Source: Riptortus pedestris | Taxonomy: Eukaryota > Arthropoda > Insecta > Hemiptera > Alydidae | Direction of reading: 5' to 3' | DNA: 64,000 bases | Assembly: GCA_019009955.1 (NCBI GenBank) | Contig: CM032230.1 | Coordinates: 20,877,501-20,941,500 of the forward strand | Shown: positions 22,342-31,836 of the stretch, piece by piece | Layout of the letters: every line of letters starts with the position of its first letter | How positions within the stretch are numbered: the first letter of the stretch is position 1 | The notes under the pieces: model-generated | What the model was told of the DNA's origin: nothing | Seen by the model: only the letters and a program-made list of their open reading frames with translations | Databases searched by the model: none | Program-made: the position numbers and the translations under genes

Positions 22342-22540
22342 CAACGACAACGGAAGGATCAAAAAGGTCAAACACCTCCACTCTTAATACTTCTTTTATT
22401 ACAGGCAAAGTACTTTCGGGGCGAACCGTCCCATCATCAGTGCTCTAGAGTTGGTCCCTATTGAGCCGACATCTCCGGCGAGTCTGGGGATGATCCTTCC
22501 GTTGACGATGGACCTCCACCAGCCAGCACAAATCCAGAGA
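22342..22540. mobile_element. Unclassified 199-bp insertion with 10-bp target duplication
   Basis: GACAATATAT at 22332-22341 is repeated at 22541-22550, bracketing sequence foreign to family H. The insert is richer in GC than the host. It contains a perfect 14-bp inverted repeat CAACGGAAGGATCA (22348-22361) / TGATCCTTCCGTTG (22491-22504) near its ends and the internal segment TTTCGGGGCGAACCGTCCCAT preceding CATCAGTGC. It is probably a small non-autonomous element of unknown superfamily. The inverted repeats are subterminal, not terminal. Confidence 0.75.
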
Positions 22541-22622
22541 GACAATATATATAATTTTGAAGGGACCTCATTTTCATCCTTAAAGGATATCTGCTAAAAA
22601 AAAAAAAAAAAAAAAAAAAAAA
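22541..22622 (+). mobile_element. Family H copy, 3' part, with 27-A run
   Basis: Resumes after the insertion with AATATATATAATTTTGAAGGG. It has a deleted 3' domain (CATTTTCATCCTTAAAGGATATCTGCTAAAA) that is shared with the copy ending near 28080. An A run follows at 22596-22622. Confidence 0.85.
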
Positions 22623-22640
22623 TCAACAATTGTAAAGAAT

Positions 22641-22837
22641 AGCTCAGGGTTAGGCATGTGAGTTAGGGCGTTGATCTTAAGAGTGATTGGATCGATTCTC
22701 ACCTAAGCAACAGGAATTATTTATTGACGACCTCAATAAATGAACTCCTTAGTCGCTCTCTGGCTAGAAAAAAAAGGATGGGGTGACAGCAGATAGTCCT
22801 TCCAATTACCCCATATTAGAATAAAGTTAATAAATAA
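22641..22837 (+). mobile_element. Family S SINE, strongly diverged
   Basis: AGCTCAGGGTTAGGCATGTGAG head, GGATCGATTCTCACC B-box region, TCTGGCTAGAAAA, and AAAGTTAATAAATAA tail. The preceding 20 bp is shared with the SINE-head fragment at 28109. Confidence 0.75.
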
Positions 22838-23200
22838 CATTTGACAATCTTGGAGACAGGACGATAAACATTTTATAAAAAAATTATGTGTAACTGCTCG
22901 CCGATGGTTAATTGCTGACTACACCTGCTCGTCAAACACTTGACATTAAAAAAAAATACATGTTAATACTCCCCAATGAATGTTTCGAACTTCGTCACAA
23001 ATACAATTTCATTAGCTCATTCTTATGGGATAAACGTTAAGAAAATAAATAAATAAAAATAAAAACCTACACAGCTTGCGAAAGGTGACTATTATCAGGG
23101 ATTAGATAGAAATATGATGCAAATTACAACATTTAATGTAGATCACAGTTGATAGCTTTTAATGTAGACTCAAGAAAAGATTAATTAAAAACAGAATTCA
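22838..23200. other. No gene recognised
   Basis: AT-rich unique sequence. Confidence 0.5.
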
Positions 23201-23349
23201 AATATTTATTAACGCCCACTTTTTGCAACTAAGTCTAATTTGGACGGGTTACCCTTATACGCCAGGGTGGGACTAAGGATTCTATTTAATGAATTCCGTC
23301 ACTAAATAAATTCCTCCAGGCGGGAATTTGAACTCGCCACTCTAGGTTT
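23201..23349 (-). mobile_element. Family S SINE, 5'-truncated
   Basis: Tail and body are present (TTATTAACGCCCACTTTTTGC, CCAGGGTGGGACTAAGG, GGCGGGAATTTGAACTCGCC). It stops at TCTAGGTTTGAC, so the A-box half of the tRNA-like head is missing. Confidence 0.88.
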
Positions 23350-23676
23350 GACAAAAAAACATAAGTATACGTAATTATTAACGTGACATCTAGGAAATCA
23401 GATTTGGAGCTATTTGTAATCAGAGGAATATTTTGGGAAGAAATATAAACTAGACTACGACTAGGCTAATATATGAGAATATGCATATTATAAAAATTAG
23501 AAAAAAACAAAGATTAAAGATGTGAATTATAAATAGTTTAATTTATAAGAATCTTTGTAGTAATGTTTGTTCAATTATATTATTATTTATGTTAGTATTA
23601 TTTTTTCCTTTAGAATTTAGACCACTTCACTAAGGATGATCGATATTTTTATTTCATGACATTCGATCAAAATCAG
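23350..23676. other. No gene recognised
   Basis: AT-rich unique sequence between two SINE copies. Confidence 0.5.
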
Positions 23677-23905
23677 GGGGTTCAGGTTGGCCGTGCGGGT
23701 TAGGGCGTAGGTCATAATCTCGCGTGGTAGACCTAGAGTGGCGGGTTCGATTCCCGCCCTGGGCAGTGGAAATTTATTTAGTGACGGACTCATTAAATAA
23801 ACTCCTTGGGCCCACCCTGGCTAGAAAAGGGTGGTAACCTGTAGATAACCCGTCCCGATTAGCCATAGTAGCATAAAGTGGACGTAAATAATAATAAACA
23901 CAAAT
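23677..23905 (+). mobile_element. Family S SINE with the best tRNA-like head
   Basis: Head GGGGTTCAGGTTGGCCGTGCG carries an A-box-like TGGCCGTGCGG (23688-23698). The B box GGTTCGATTCC (23744-23754) matches the Pol III consensus exactly. Body: CACCCTGGCTAGAAAAGGG, GATAACCCGTCCCGATTAG and GTGGACGTAAATAATAATAA. Flanking GATCAAAATCAG (23665) and GATCTAAATCAG (23906) form a 12-bp target duplication with one mismatch. Loss of the family CTCAGGTTAGCC in favour of TTCAGGTTGGCC marks a sub-lineage. Confidence 0.93.
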
Positions 23906-24098
23906 GATCTAAATCAGCTGATGTGGCCCGCCATACTTTGTAAGCCATTGTCCGACTGGCATGGTTCGTAGACGAGACCTAGTGTAATGTTATAATCATA
24001 GTTGTAATTAAATCGTAGTGTTCTATTTATTCCAGATATGGACGCGACACTAGTTGAAAAATGGTTTTAATAATCATTTATTTCCACAATGCAACGAT

Positions 24099-24380
24099 TA
24101 GCAGATTTCCCTTAAGGGAGTTTAGAAAGAGAAAATCGAAAATTCCTAATACCCCCGTTAGTATGCTGCATGGAACCAATCTTATTGCATATGTAATGCA
24201 GTTCTATCTAGTTTTTCTTTATCACGACTAGATATTTGGATTTTTTAGTTTTTGGATTTTGGTAAACCACCAACTCATGTCATATTAACTATAAGCTGTT
24301 ATATCATAAAACACTTCATTAGGTTAGATACCAAATATGGTTTTCATTGAACTTATACTTTATGAGATACATGCAAATTC
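24099..24380 (-). mobile_element. Family H copy (H-a) with large internal deletion
   Basis: Reverse: TTAGCAGATTTCCCTTAAGGG joins directly to the GAAAATTCCTAATACCCCCG region, missing the 3' domain and TA tract. It continues to ACATGCAAATTCG. The TTAA-centred palindrome is half present. Confidence 0.8.
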
Positions 24381-24579
24381 GTTGGGTGATGACGTCGCCA
24401 ATTGAGATGTTACGTTCTTGCCTCGAAAATGTTTCATTGATCTATAATCGATATTTAACCGTTTCAATCAGCACTAAGGATCGATCATATATCTTATGGG
24501 CTGAAATCATAGTTGGAATAGTGTGGGTTTATAGGGGAGGGGAGTTCCATAATTCAAAATATTACAGTAATAAATAATG

Positions 24580-24813
24580 TTTGTTTATGTTTATTATTAT
24601 TTACGTCCACTTTATACTACTATGGCTAATAGGGACGGGGTATCTACAGGTTACCACCCTTATCTAGCCAGGGTGGGCCTATGGAGTTCATTTAATGAGG
24701 CCATCACAAAAAAAAATTCTACTGCCCAGGGCGGGAATCGAACCCGCCACTAAAGGTTACCACGCGAGATTAAGAGACCAACACCTTAACTCGCATGGGA
24801 AACCTGAGCCCAA
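24580..24813 (-). mobile_element. Family S SINE with 12-bp target duplication
   Basis: TAATAAATAATG at 24568-24579 is repeated exactly at 24814-24825. The B box reads GGGAATCGAACCCGCC in this orientation. The tail is interrupted by TTTGTTTATG. It is related in sub-lineage to the copy at 23677 (CTTTATACTACTATGGCTAAT shared). Confidence 0.92.
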
Positions 24814-24992
24814 TAATAAATAATGAGTGGATCATAAAATGTTATATAACCTATGTTTGCAAACTAATGGTGTTTAAGAATTCGTACCATGCACCTTTTC
24901 GTAACTCAAATACTAAGCTCCTTCTCATAGGGTTTTTACAAAGAAATAGAGAATTTATAGTAAGATAAGACTATTAAAGTGTTATACCAGCA

Positions 24993-25037
24993 CGTGGAAA
25001 ATCTGCTAAGTTACGCAGCCCCAGCGTGACGGACTAT
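24993..25037 (-). mobile_element. Family H 5'-terminal fragment
   Basis: CACGTGGAAAATCTGCTAAG then TTACGCAGCCCCAGCGTGACG: the first 45 bp of an element only, in reverse. Confidence 0.85.
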
Positions 25038-25218
25038 TAATGTAGTACCTGCCTCGCCCACAACAGAAATTTACTGATACCGCAGCGAAATGCATAATCA
25101 GAGAGCAGACGAGACATCTAGGAAAGCAGAACTGGGGACAATTAATCTTTGTAAATCAGAGGAATCTATTGGGAGAGCGATTGATTTAAAGCAGGAGGAG
25201 CAAAAGGTGAACGATTTG

Positions 25219-25224
25219 GGGGGG

Positions 25225-25295
<71 letters not shown>
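25219..25295. repeat. G run and (GA)n microsatellite
   Basis: About nine G followed by some 34 GA repeats. Open frames on both strands through it (Arg-Glu or Ser-Leu repeats) are artefacts. Confidence 0.98.
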
Positions 25296-25296
<1 letters not shown>

Positions 25297-25857
25297 AGGA
25301 GAGAGACTGACATACGAGCCGAAGAGAGATCAAACCAGGGCGAATTTACGGTTGTGGGGGAGGGCTTTGGATTTGCGAGAGAGATTTATGCCATGTAAAT
25401 AGGAAACTGATACCGTGTTATCCGCGGGCTGTTTTACATTCTGATCGCCTACCCTCCCCACACCTGCCCGTAGCTCTTCCTGCAATTTTTGAAGTCCTAT
25501 CCACGGCCTCCTTATCCCTCTTGAGGAGTCCCATCAAACTTTTCAACGCCCGATCCGAAGCGGGTAGCTATCCTCGGGGTATTTATCTCTTGCTTGACTT
25601 TCCGAGAAAACCTCAACACTGACTTCAGAGACACACATCCTTCCTGGTATGAAAGGCAATTGGAATCGACACCAACAGCTTATCAGATTCTATGAATGGG
25701 CAAGTAGTATACCGTGAATACATTTTACCTTATCTGCACAAGAAGACCATAAGAAAGGACCTCAACAAGTTCATTCTTTCATATCAGAATGGTTGAGCCT
25801 CCTAAAAATCAGAGTTAATACTTTCTCGGGTCAAACAGGAGGTACAACTCTAGTTCA
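25296..25857. other. Unique sequence with moderately raised GC; no gene recognised
   Basis: 25420-25620 is C-rich and unlike the repeats. No frame stays open beyond about 35 codons outside the GA run. Confidence 0.5.
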
Positions 25858-25903
25858 AAAAGACTGTCGCGGGCTGCGTAAACTAAGCAGATTTCCCAAG
25901 GTG
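25858..25903 (+). mobile_element. Family H 5'-terminal fragment
   Basis: AAAAAGACTGTCGCGGGCTGC and AAACTAAGCAGATTTCCC only; it lies 38 bp before the LTR-like block. Confidence 0.8.
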
Positions 25904-25941
25904 ATAGTATAACACTCTTTTGATCTCATACCAGAACATAT

Positions 25942-26604
25942 TGTTGCGAAAATTAAATGGCTCTACTATTCAAGGCGTGATTGGGGAGTGCGGAGGGGTT
26001 CAAAGAAGTGCCGCTAATTATTCGCTAATTGATGGAAGGCACTAGTCCCTTCTTGGAAAAGCCTCGGTCTCATCCTGCTTCTCTATTTAAGCCTGTACCT
26101 AATGGAGCCGGCAGAATCTAATTAGGGTCCGTCGTGCCTATCTTCCTGGAACTTCTAGACCTTTCCTTGGCTAGCCCCTTCTACAGGCATTCATAAGAGA
26201 CCCTGTACGAGTACCAGGCCCTCAGTTTTATGGTCAGATGTCTTGATGGTCACATCAGTGCTCCAGTGCGGTAAAGTGTTTTTATAAGAAGAACAGTGTT
26301 GTGCCGTGGCTGTAACAGTTTAGTGCGTGTTTAAGACAGTGCAGTGCCGCGAAGTAAAGGACAGTGCAGTGCCGTCGTTTTATGTGAAGTTCAGTGATCA
26401 CGTGTGAATTATTGGACTGTGAACTCTGAAGAACAGTGACACTATTAGTGTAATACTGTGAGTAGTAATAGTTAACCAGAGTATTGTGCATTGTGAAATA
26501 AATTGTGCAGTGATAAACTGTGAAACTTGAGTGTGTTTAATTTTGCAATCCAAAAGAACTCTTATTAACAACGTTTATTACTGGTTTTGTAATGAAACGT
26601 AACA
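25942..26604 (+). mobile_element. Solo-LTR-like block 1 (gypsy-like, inferred)
   Basis: Begins TGTTGCGAAAATT and ends CGTAACA, so TG...CA; ATAT flanks both sides, weak as a target duplication in AT-rich DNA. It shares order and motifs with block 2 at 31211: a TATA-like TATTTAAG (26084-26091), then CAGTG-rich leader sequence (AGTGCGGTAAAGTGTTTTTAT, GACAGTGCAGTGCCG twice, TTCAGTGATCA), ACTGTGAGTAGTA, and a shared end ATTAACAACGTTTATTACTG followed by GTTTTGTAATGAAA. No coding region adjoins either block. LTR identity is inferred from ends, promoter and repetition. Confidence 0.55.
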
Positions 26605-26639
26605 ATATTATCTATTTCTACATAAAAAAAAAATTAGTA

Positions 26640-26850
26640 GAAGACAGCGGTGAGCGGATGGTGGTTACTGAAGGCTGAAAACAAAACAGTAGAAATAACT
26701 CGCTAAATACTAGAGTTACAAAAAATGAATATCGCAATAATTCAACAAGATTGGTCCCATAAGATTTTACGATCCGACCCGTAATAACGAGAGTATTTAA
26801 AATTTTCTAACCCTACCTAAACCCCCACTTTTCCAAGTCCAACTTCAAAC
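26640..26850 (+). mobile_element. Family H internal fragment, highly diverged
   Basis: GGTGGTTACTGAAGGCTGAAA, CAACAAGATTGGTCCCATA, TACGATCCGACCCGTAATAA and AACCCCCACTTTTCC mark the middle of an H-a element. Confidence 0.65.
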
Positions 26851-27338
26851 AATTACAAATATGTTCTTTTTTCTGTAATCGGTGAATAATGGTAACATTA
26901 CTAAACTGAAATGAGTGAAGAAAGTGAAACATTTTGCAATAGAGTGAAGAAGAAAGTGAATTGCCTTCTTAATTAGTAATAAGTATAAATTAAAAAATAA
27001 TTTGAAGTTGGAAATTAAATGCTTTAAATGTTTCTTAACATTGTAAGAATTTATTTTAACAAAATAAATTGAAATGTGAATGAATTCAATTGGTGGAAAT
27101 AATCAATATATTTTAAAATTTAAATATAATAATAATTACCTTCCTTGATTATAACCTGCACGTGTTTATAACTGCACTACTTCACAATTATCACTAGTTG
27201 TTTTATAACTATGCTTACAACCTTTCACAACCATGCTTATAACCTACCAACAACATACCATAATCTTCACAACATCCTAATTTTGTTCATATTCTGGTTA
27301 GATCTGATCATGTATTACACGATTACAGAAAAAATTTA
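26851..27338. other. AT-rich sequence, no gene
   Basis: Simple AT-rich DNA lacking long open frames. A short CATGCTTATAACC(T)A duplication occurs near 27200-27250. Confidence 0.5.
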
Positions 27339-27461
27339 ATATTACACTCGTGACGAAAGTAGAATTTACAACTCTTGTGAAATTACCACACTCGCTTCGC
27401 TCGAGTGGGTAAACGTTTCACTCGAGTTGTAAAATGATCTACTTTCATCACTTGTATAATA
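27339..27461. mobile_element. Foldback element centred on CTCGCTTCGCTCGAG
   Basis: The two halves pair along almost the whole length. Left (27339-27395): ATATTACACTCGTGACGAAAG, ACAACTCTTGTGAAA, CACTCG. Right (27400-27461): CTCGAGTG, TTTCACTCGAGTTGTAAAA, CTACTTTCATCACTTGTATAA. The loop is a few bases (CTTCG). It is similar in size and design to 14604-14734. Superfamily unknown. Confidence 0.75.
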
Positions 27462-27599
27462 AATAACTATTATGTTGACTTATACAGTTAAATATCCTGT
27501 CTAGTACAGATAAATAAACTTGTTCCAAACAAGAAAGTAAAATCTTAACTGATGACGTGTGCGATGATGTCAACAATTAAGATTTTACGTTCTTTTTTC

Positions 27600-28080
27600 G
27601 AAGATGTACATTCGATCTGTACGAATTTACATGTGTCTCAAATAATAAATATTTCTTGAAAACAATATTTGACATTCAGGCATAGAATAAAGTAGTTCAT
27701 GATATAACAGCTTGTTCATGATATGACATGAGGAGTGGGTGATTACTGAAGGCTGAAAACTAAAAATTCCTAATATTTCAGTTAATATTAATCTTAGAGA
27801 AAATATGTGTATAACAACATTTATAGAAAATGAAATTTGTAATAAGGTTGATTCTATACAAAATTTCCTATTCGACCTATAGTAATGAAGATATTTTGAA
27901 TTTTCGAATTCCTTTCCTCCCTATGTTCCGATTTCAACCGTTAACAAACTTGATCTTTCTTTTTACATAAAAATCGAATTTAGTAACGAACAAACAAAAA
28001 TTGCGACAGCCTGAGCGTTAACAGACAATATATATAATTTTGTTCGGACCTCATTTTCGTCCTTAAGGGATATGTGCTAA
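27600..28080 (+). mobile_element. Family H copy (H-a), 5' tip missing
   Basis: H-a middle (CAGCTTGTTCATGATATGACA, GAGTGGGTGATTACTGAAGG) through TTAACAGACAATATATATAA to a deleted 3' domain CATTTTCGTCCTTAAGGGAT then ATGTGCTAAAA. It shares TTAATCTTAGAGAAAATATG and the 3' deletion with the copy at 21961-22622. Confidence 0.85.
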
Positions 28081-28108
28081 AAAAAATAGAGAAGAAAACT
28101 TAATTTCA

Positions 28109-28153
28109 AATCAACAAATGTAAAGAATAGCTCAGGTTAGGCGTGTGAGTTAG
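28109..28153 (+). mobile_element. SINE head fragment with shared flank
   Basis: AATCAACAAATGTAAAGAAT then AGCTCAGGTTAGGCGTGTGAG. This reproduces the junction at 22621-22669 and then switches within GTTAG into an H internal sequence. Confidence 0.75.
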
Positions 28154-28201
28154 TAACGATCAAACAAAAATTCCAAATACTAGAGCGTTAGTTACAGACA
28201 A

Positions 28202-28232
<31 letters not shown>

Positions 28233-28238
28233 TGTATG

Positions 28239-28296
<58 letters not shown>

Positions 28297-28438
28297 TACG
28301 TATGTGTGTGTGCTTGTATAATTTAAAAACCGACCACGTTTACATCATCTCTTGTGTAGGATAGATGGACATTTCTAGAAATTTTTCAAAAATGAGTACG
28401 ACCTCAATAGCTGATTTCCCTGAAGGGAGATCTGCTAA
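28151..28438 (+). mobile_element. Family H 3' half
   Basis: Starts inside the body at TTAGTAACGATCAAACAAA, passes a compound GTAT/TA microsatellite (28206-28288), and ends with a TGATTTCCCTGAAGGGAGATC palindrome and TGCTAAAA. Confidence 0.88.
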
Positions 28439-28763
28439 AATGATAATAACATTGGACAAGAACAAAAAAAGGACAACTACAGACTTTCACACCTGACATC
28501 ATAAAATATTTGAACAAGAAAGAGATACCTACTGAGAGAAAGGGAGTGTCAAAAATTACAAAATTGTATTCTATTACTCCCAAAAATAATAACACAATTT
28601 GCTATAGCAGAAAAGACATAAACGGAATCACTCATAGGGGTGAATAGTTCATATTTATAAAAAACAATGAATAAATGTATTTGTCTCTACATCACAAAGG
28701 TATAATACTTTATTTAGTATTAGATCTATGTTTACTTGATTATAAATATATCTATAACAAAAA

Positions 28764-29404
28764 AAAAGTCCATCAGATTTCCCATGTGAAGTTCTACAAT
28801 AGAGAAATCTGCATACTGATAATACAAGCCCACCATGAGTAAATACAAACGGTAATAAGAAATCTTTCAGTTAATTTTCCCACTGTTAAATTCCCAACTG
28901 AAACGGCTTCTGAATTGAAAAAATAATTTATATTTTAATAACTCAAATTTTAGTAGTACAAGAACTAAAGAAGGGGGGGGGCGGATGAACAGACCGCATT
29001 TGCATAAATCACACAAAGTAACAAAGGTAAGGTAAGGTTAGAAACGACAGGTAAGGTTAGAAGAAGCTTCCACCTGAGAAGAGAAGTTACGAAAACGGCG
29101 AACTAATCTGAACAATACCCGAACACAGCCTTCATAAAAGTGCACATATCTCGGTTAATATTCAAGATAGAGAATAAATGTATATAACAATATTTATAGA
29201 CAATTTAATTTGCAATAAGATTGATTCTATACAATGTTTCGATCCGATGCATAATAACGGAGATATTTCGAATTTTTGAAAATCCCCCCTCCCACTGGTC
29301 CGATTTCAGCCGTTAACGAACTAGATCTTCCTTTTTACATAAAACGATTAAATACCGAGTTTGGTGACGATTAAACAAAAATTGCGACCGCTAGAGTGTT
29401 AACA

Positions 29405-29467
<63 letters not shown>

Positions 29468-29590
29468 TTGAACGGATCTCATTTTCGTCATCTCCTGTGT
29501 ACGATCGATGGATATTTGAAGGAATTTTTCGAAAATCGCGTCATGAGTACGACCTCAATAGCTGATTTTCCCTAAGGGAAATCTGCTACA
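28764..29590 (+). mobile_element. Family H copy (H-c), full length except for the 5' hairpin
   Basis: GTCCATCAGATTTCCCATGTG shows a deletion that fuses GTCC to the subterminal repeat and removes the mini-hairpin. The H-c block is complete with AAGGTAAGGTAAGGTTAG. The (TA)n tract is about 57 bp (29408-29464). The 3' palindrome is TTTCCCTAAGGGAAATC, then TGCTACAAAA. At about 825 bp it is the longest continuous copy. Confidence 0.92.
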
Positions 29591-29608
29591 AAATTGTATA
29601 TAAACTTT

Positions 29609-29751
<143 letters not shown>

Positions 29752-29949
29752 ATTTATATATTTTACAGGATATGTAGGAAATAAGTAACATCAATTTAAC
29801 TCAAGGACATCGATTTTACGAAGGGCCGGGTTAGCTAAGCACGTTTCCCTCACATTTTTCCCGTATATTTCCAATATTTACTTAAAAATTCATTGAGTAG
29901 AAATGACACCTGAAAACAAATATGACACCTGAAGGGAAATCTGCTAAAG

Positions 29950-30900
29950 TGCGTATTTGAGCGTTACTTGGAATGTGTATATCACTTGTTATTCTGATCC
30001 CAGGATTGCCTGTTTGGATTGTTGTCAATCCTCCATAAAATGACGAAGACATTTCAAAATAAAGCTGTAACTCCTGCGAAGGATGCTTGCAGAACTGAAC
30101 AGCACGAAGATGGGCAAATGAAGTGCTGCACCAGTAGTGTTCAGTTCCAATCACCCACGCGATATTTAAAGCGGCACCTGAAATGTTTACATCACACCTA
30201 GTTCTAGGGATGTTTACATCCCTCCTGAGATACCGATTTCCATTGTTTGAATCCACCAAGTCATTTCAAAATAAAAGCTTTCTTCTGAGTAGTACGCCTG
30301 CCGGAGCAAAGAGTAGTTCAGCGAATTGAAATGTGGGCCAACATATGAGTAGGGTTCAGTTCGAACCAACTGGTGTTTATTGTGAGCAGCACTGGAAATG
30401 GATAATCAACCCTAATTCAGGTCCCTGGAATTCCTGAATGTTTCATGATATCTCATCAAGAGCTCGAATTTAACCTTCTGCTTCTGAGAATAAAACCTCC
30501 CGTAAACCCGAGGTAAACAGGATGCGAACAGGCCAGGATGAGCGATGAAAGCGGAATCTATACATGAAGAGTGGCAAGTTCCAAGTAACCTGTCGATATT
30601 TGAGCGGCACTTGGCAATGAGTATATCACTCTCAATTCTGACTCCTGGAATGCGAGTTCATTTCCATTATTCAGTCGTTGACTTCACTTCAATATTAATC
30701 TCCTATTCTTGGAATAAAGACGTCTGAAAATGTGACAAAAAATGTGAAAGAACATTGTAAGAGTGAGAAAGTATATATGCGGACTATTCAGATCCAAATA
30801 CCTAGTTGAGAGGCAGTTGGCAATGGGTATATCACACCCAATTCAAATCCCTGGAATGCCTGTAAATTTCGATTGTGTACCTTAATATCACACCGAGCCA
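29950..30900 (+). repeat. Degenerate tandem repeat of about 200-230 bp
   Basis: Five eroded units recognised by (G)AGCGGCACTTGGCAATG, GTATATCAC, CAATTCTGAT and CCTGGAATGCCTG, at about 29957, 30163, 30375, 30598 and 30800. Each is preceded by a TTCAGTTCCAATCACC- or CGATATTTGAGCGGC-like segment. A sixth trace lies near 32120. Frames at 29882-30259 and 30019-30201 cross unit boundaries and look fortuitous. Confidence 0.7.
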
Positions 30901-31210
30901 ATTCAAACGATCTTCTGTTTCTAGGAGTCTAAAGAGGTGAAACAAAAGTATGAAATAGAGCAGTGGAAGATTGGGAAAAGCGGACCTTAGATATGGAGAC
31001 AGTTCCAATTTATCTACAAGTTATAGGAAGTAATAGGACTAGTAAAAAGGCCTTGTCATCTAAAAGTACTTGTAGCTGTGAAGGTCTTATTATTGATCCT
31101 GATAAGTTGATTCCTCAACCGTCGCGGGAGAAATATCAGTAGCTTTGCCAAGCTACAGCTGGATTCCAACGGTGGCACAACATGAACCGTGAGAATGTTA
31201 ATGCAGTTGA
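30901..31210. other. No gene recognised
   Basis: Unique sequence leading into the second LTR-like block. I see no primer binding site or polypurine tract. Confidence 0.45.
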
Positions 31211-31836
31211 TGTAGCGAAAACTACGAACATGTAAAATTAAACAAAGTTAATCAGATAATTTACGAAGTAGGAAGGAGATGAAAGGAGCCGGCCGATGGA
31301 AGGACTATTAGCGCCCGAATTGTCTATTGGGCCGGGACTGGTTTAGACTAAGCTTCAAGTCCCTTCTAGACAGTTTCCTTTGATGTCGCCGCTCCTCTAT
31401 AAAAGTGTACAGCTCACCCCGAAAGATTAGTTTGTTCTAAGCTCTCTTCAAGTGATCAACAGTGCGTTCAACGCAGCTTTAGTGAACAGTGCGGGAAAGT
31501 GTTTTATGTGAAGAACAGTGATGAGCAGTGATTCTGCAAAGAGTAGTATAGTGCCGTGATTAAGTGAAGGACAGTGCAGTACCGTTAACTTTGTGAAGAT
31601 CAGTGCAGTGCCATGTTTTTGTGAACTTCAGTAATCTGAACATCAATGACTACATAATAAGAAGAACAGTGAAGCTATCAGTTCATACTGTGAGTAGTAG
31701 TTAAGAATAATCAACTAAGTGTGTAGGGCATAAATAAATTGATAAATAAATTGTTCATTGATAAAACTGATAAAGCTTGTTTTGGTTTTATTTATTTTTA
31801 ACAACGTTTATTACTGATTTTGTAATAAAAATAACA
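31211..31836 (+). mobile_element. Solo-LTR-like block 2
   Basis: Diverged relative of block 1: TGTAGCGAAAACT start and ATAACA end. It has a better promoter (see 31398) and a leader dense in CAGTG (AACAGTGCGGGAAAGTGTTTT, GGACAGTGCAGTACCG, ATCAGTGCAGTGCCATG). The shared 3' end is AACAACGTTTATTACTGATT. The flanks TTGA and ATAT do not match, so the exact ends are uncertain. H copies and other repeats fill the 4.6 kb between the blocks, so the pair is not one intact retrotransposon. Confidence 0.55.
31398..31405 (+). promoter_or_regulatory. TATA box in LTR-like block 2
   Basis: CTCTATAAAAGTGTAC. TTAGTTTGTTC lies about 25-30 bp downstream at a fitting initiator distance. TATA box plus CAGTG-rich transcript start is typical of insect LTR promoters; activity is inferred. 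Confidence 0.5.

Noticed and set aside
23677..23770. tRNA gene on the plus strand
   Set aside because: The A-box-like and B-box elements are present, but no acceptor stem can be formed and the segment continues into the SINE body in every copy.
25090..25398. 102-codon frame with Arg-Glu repeats
   Set aside because: Produced by the GA microsatellite; the opposite strand gives an equally long Ser-Leu frame.
29882..30259. 125-codon minus-strand frame
   Set aside because: It crosses boundaries of the degenerate repeat of about 215 bp and is interrupted in the other units.
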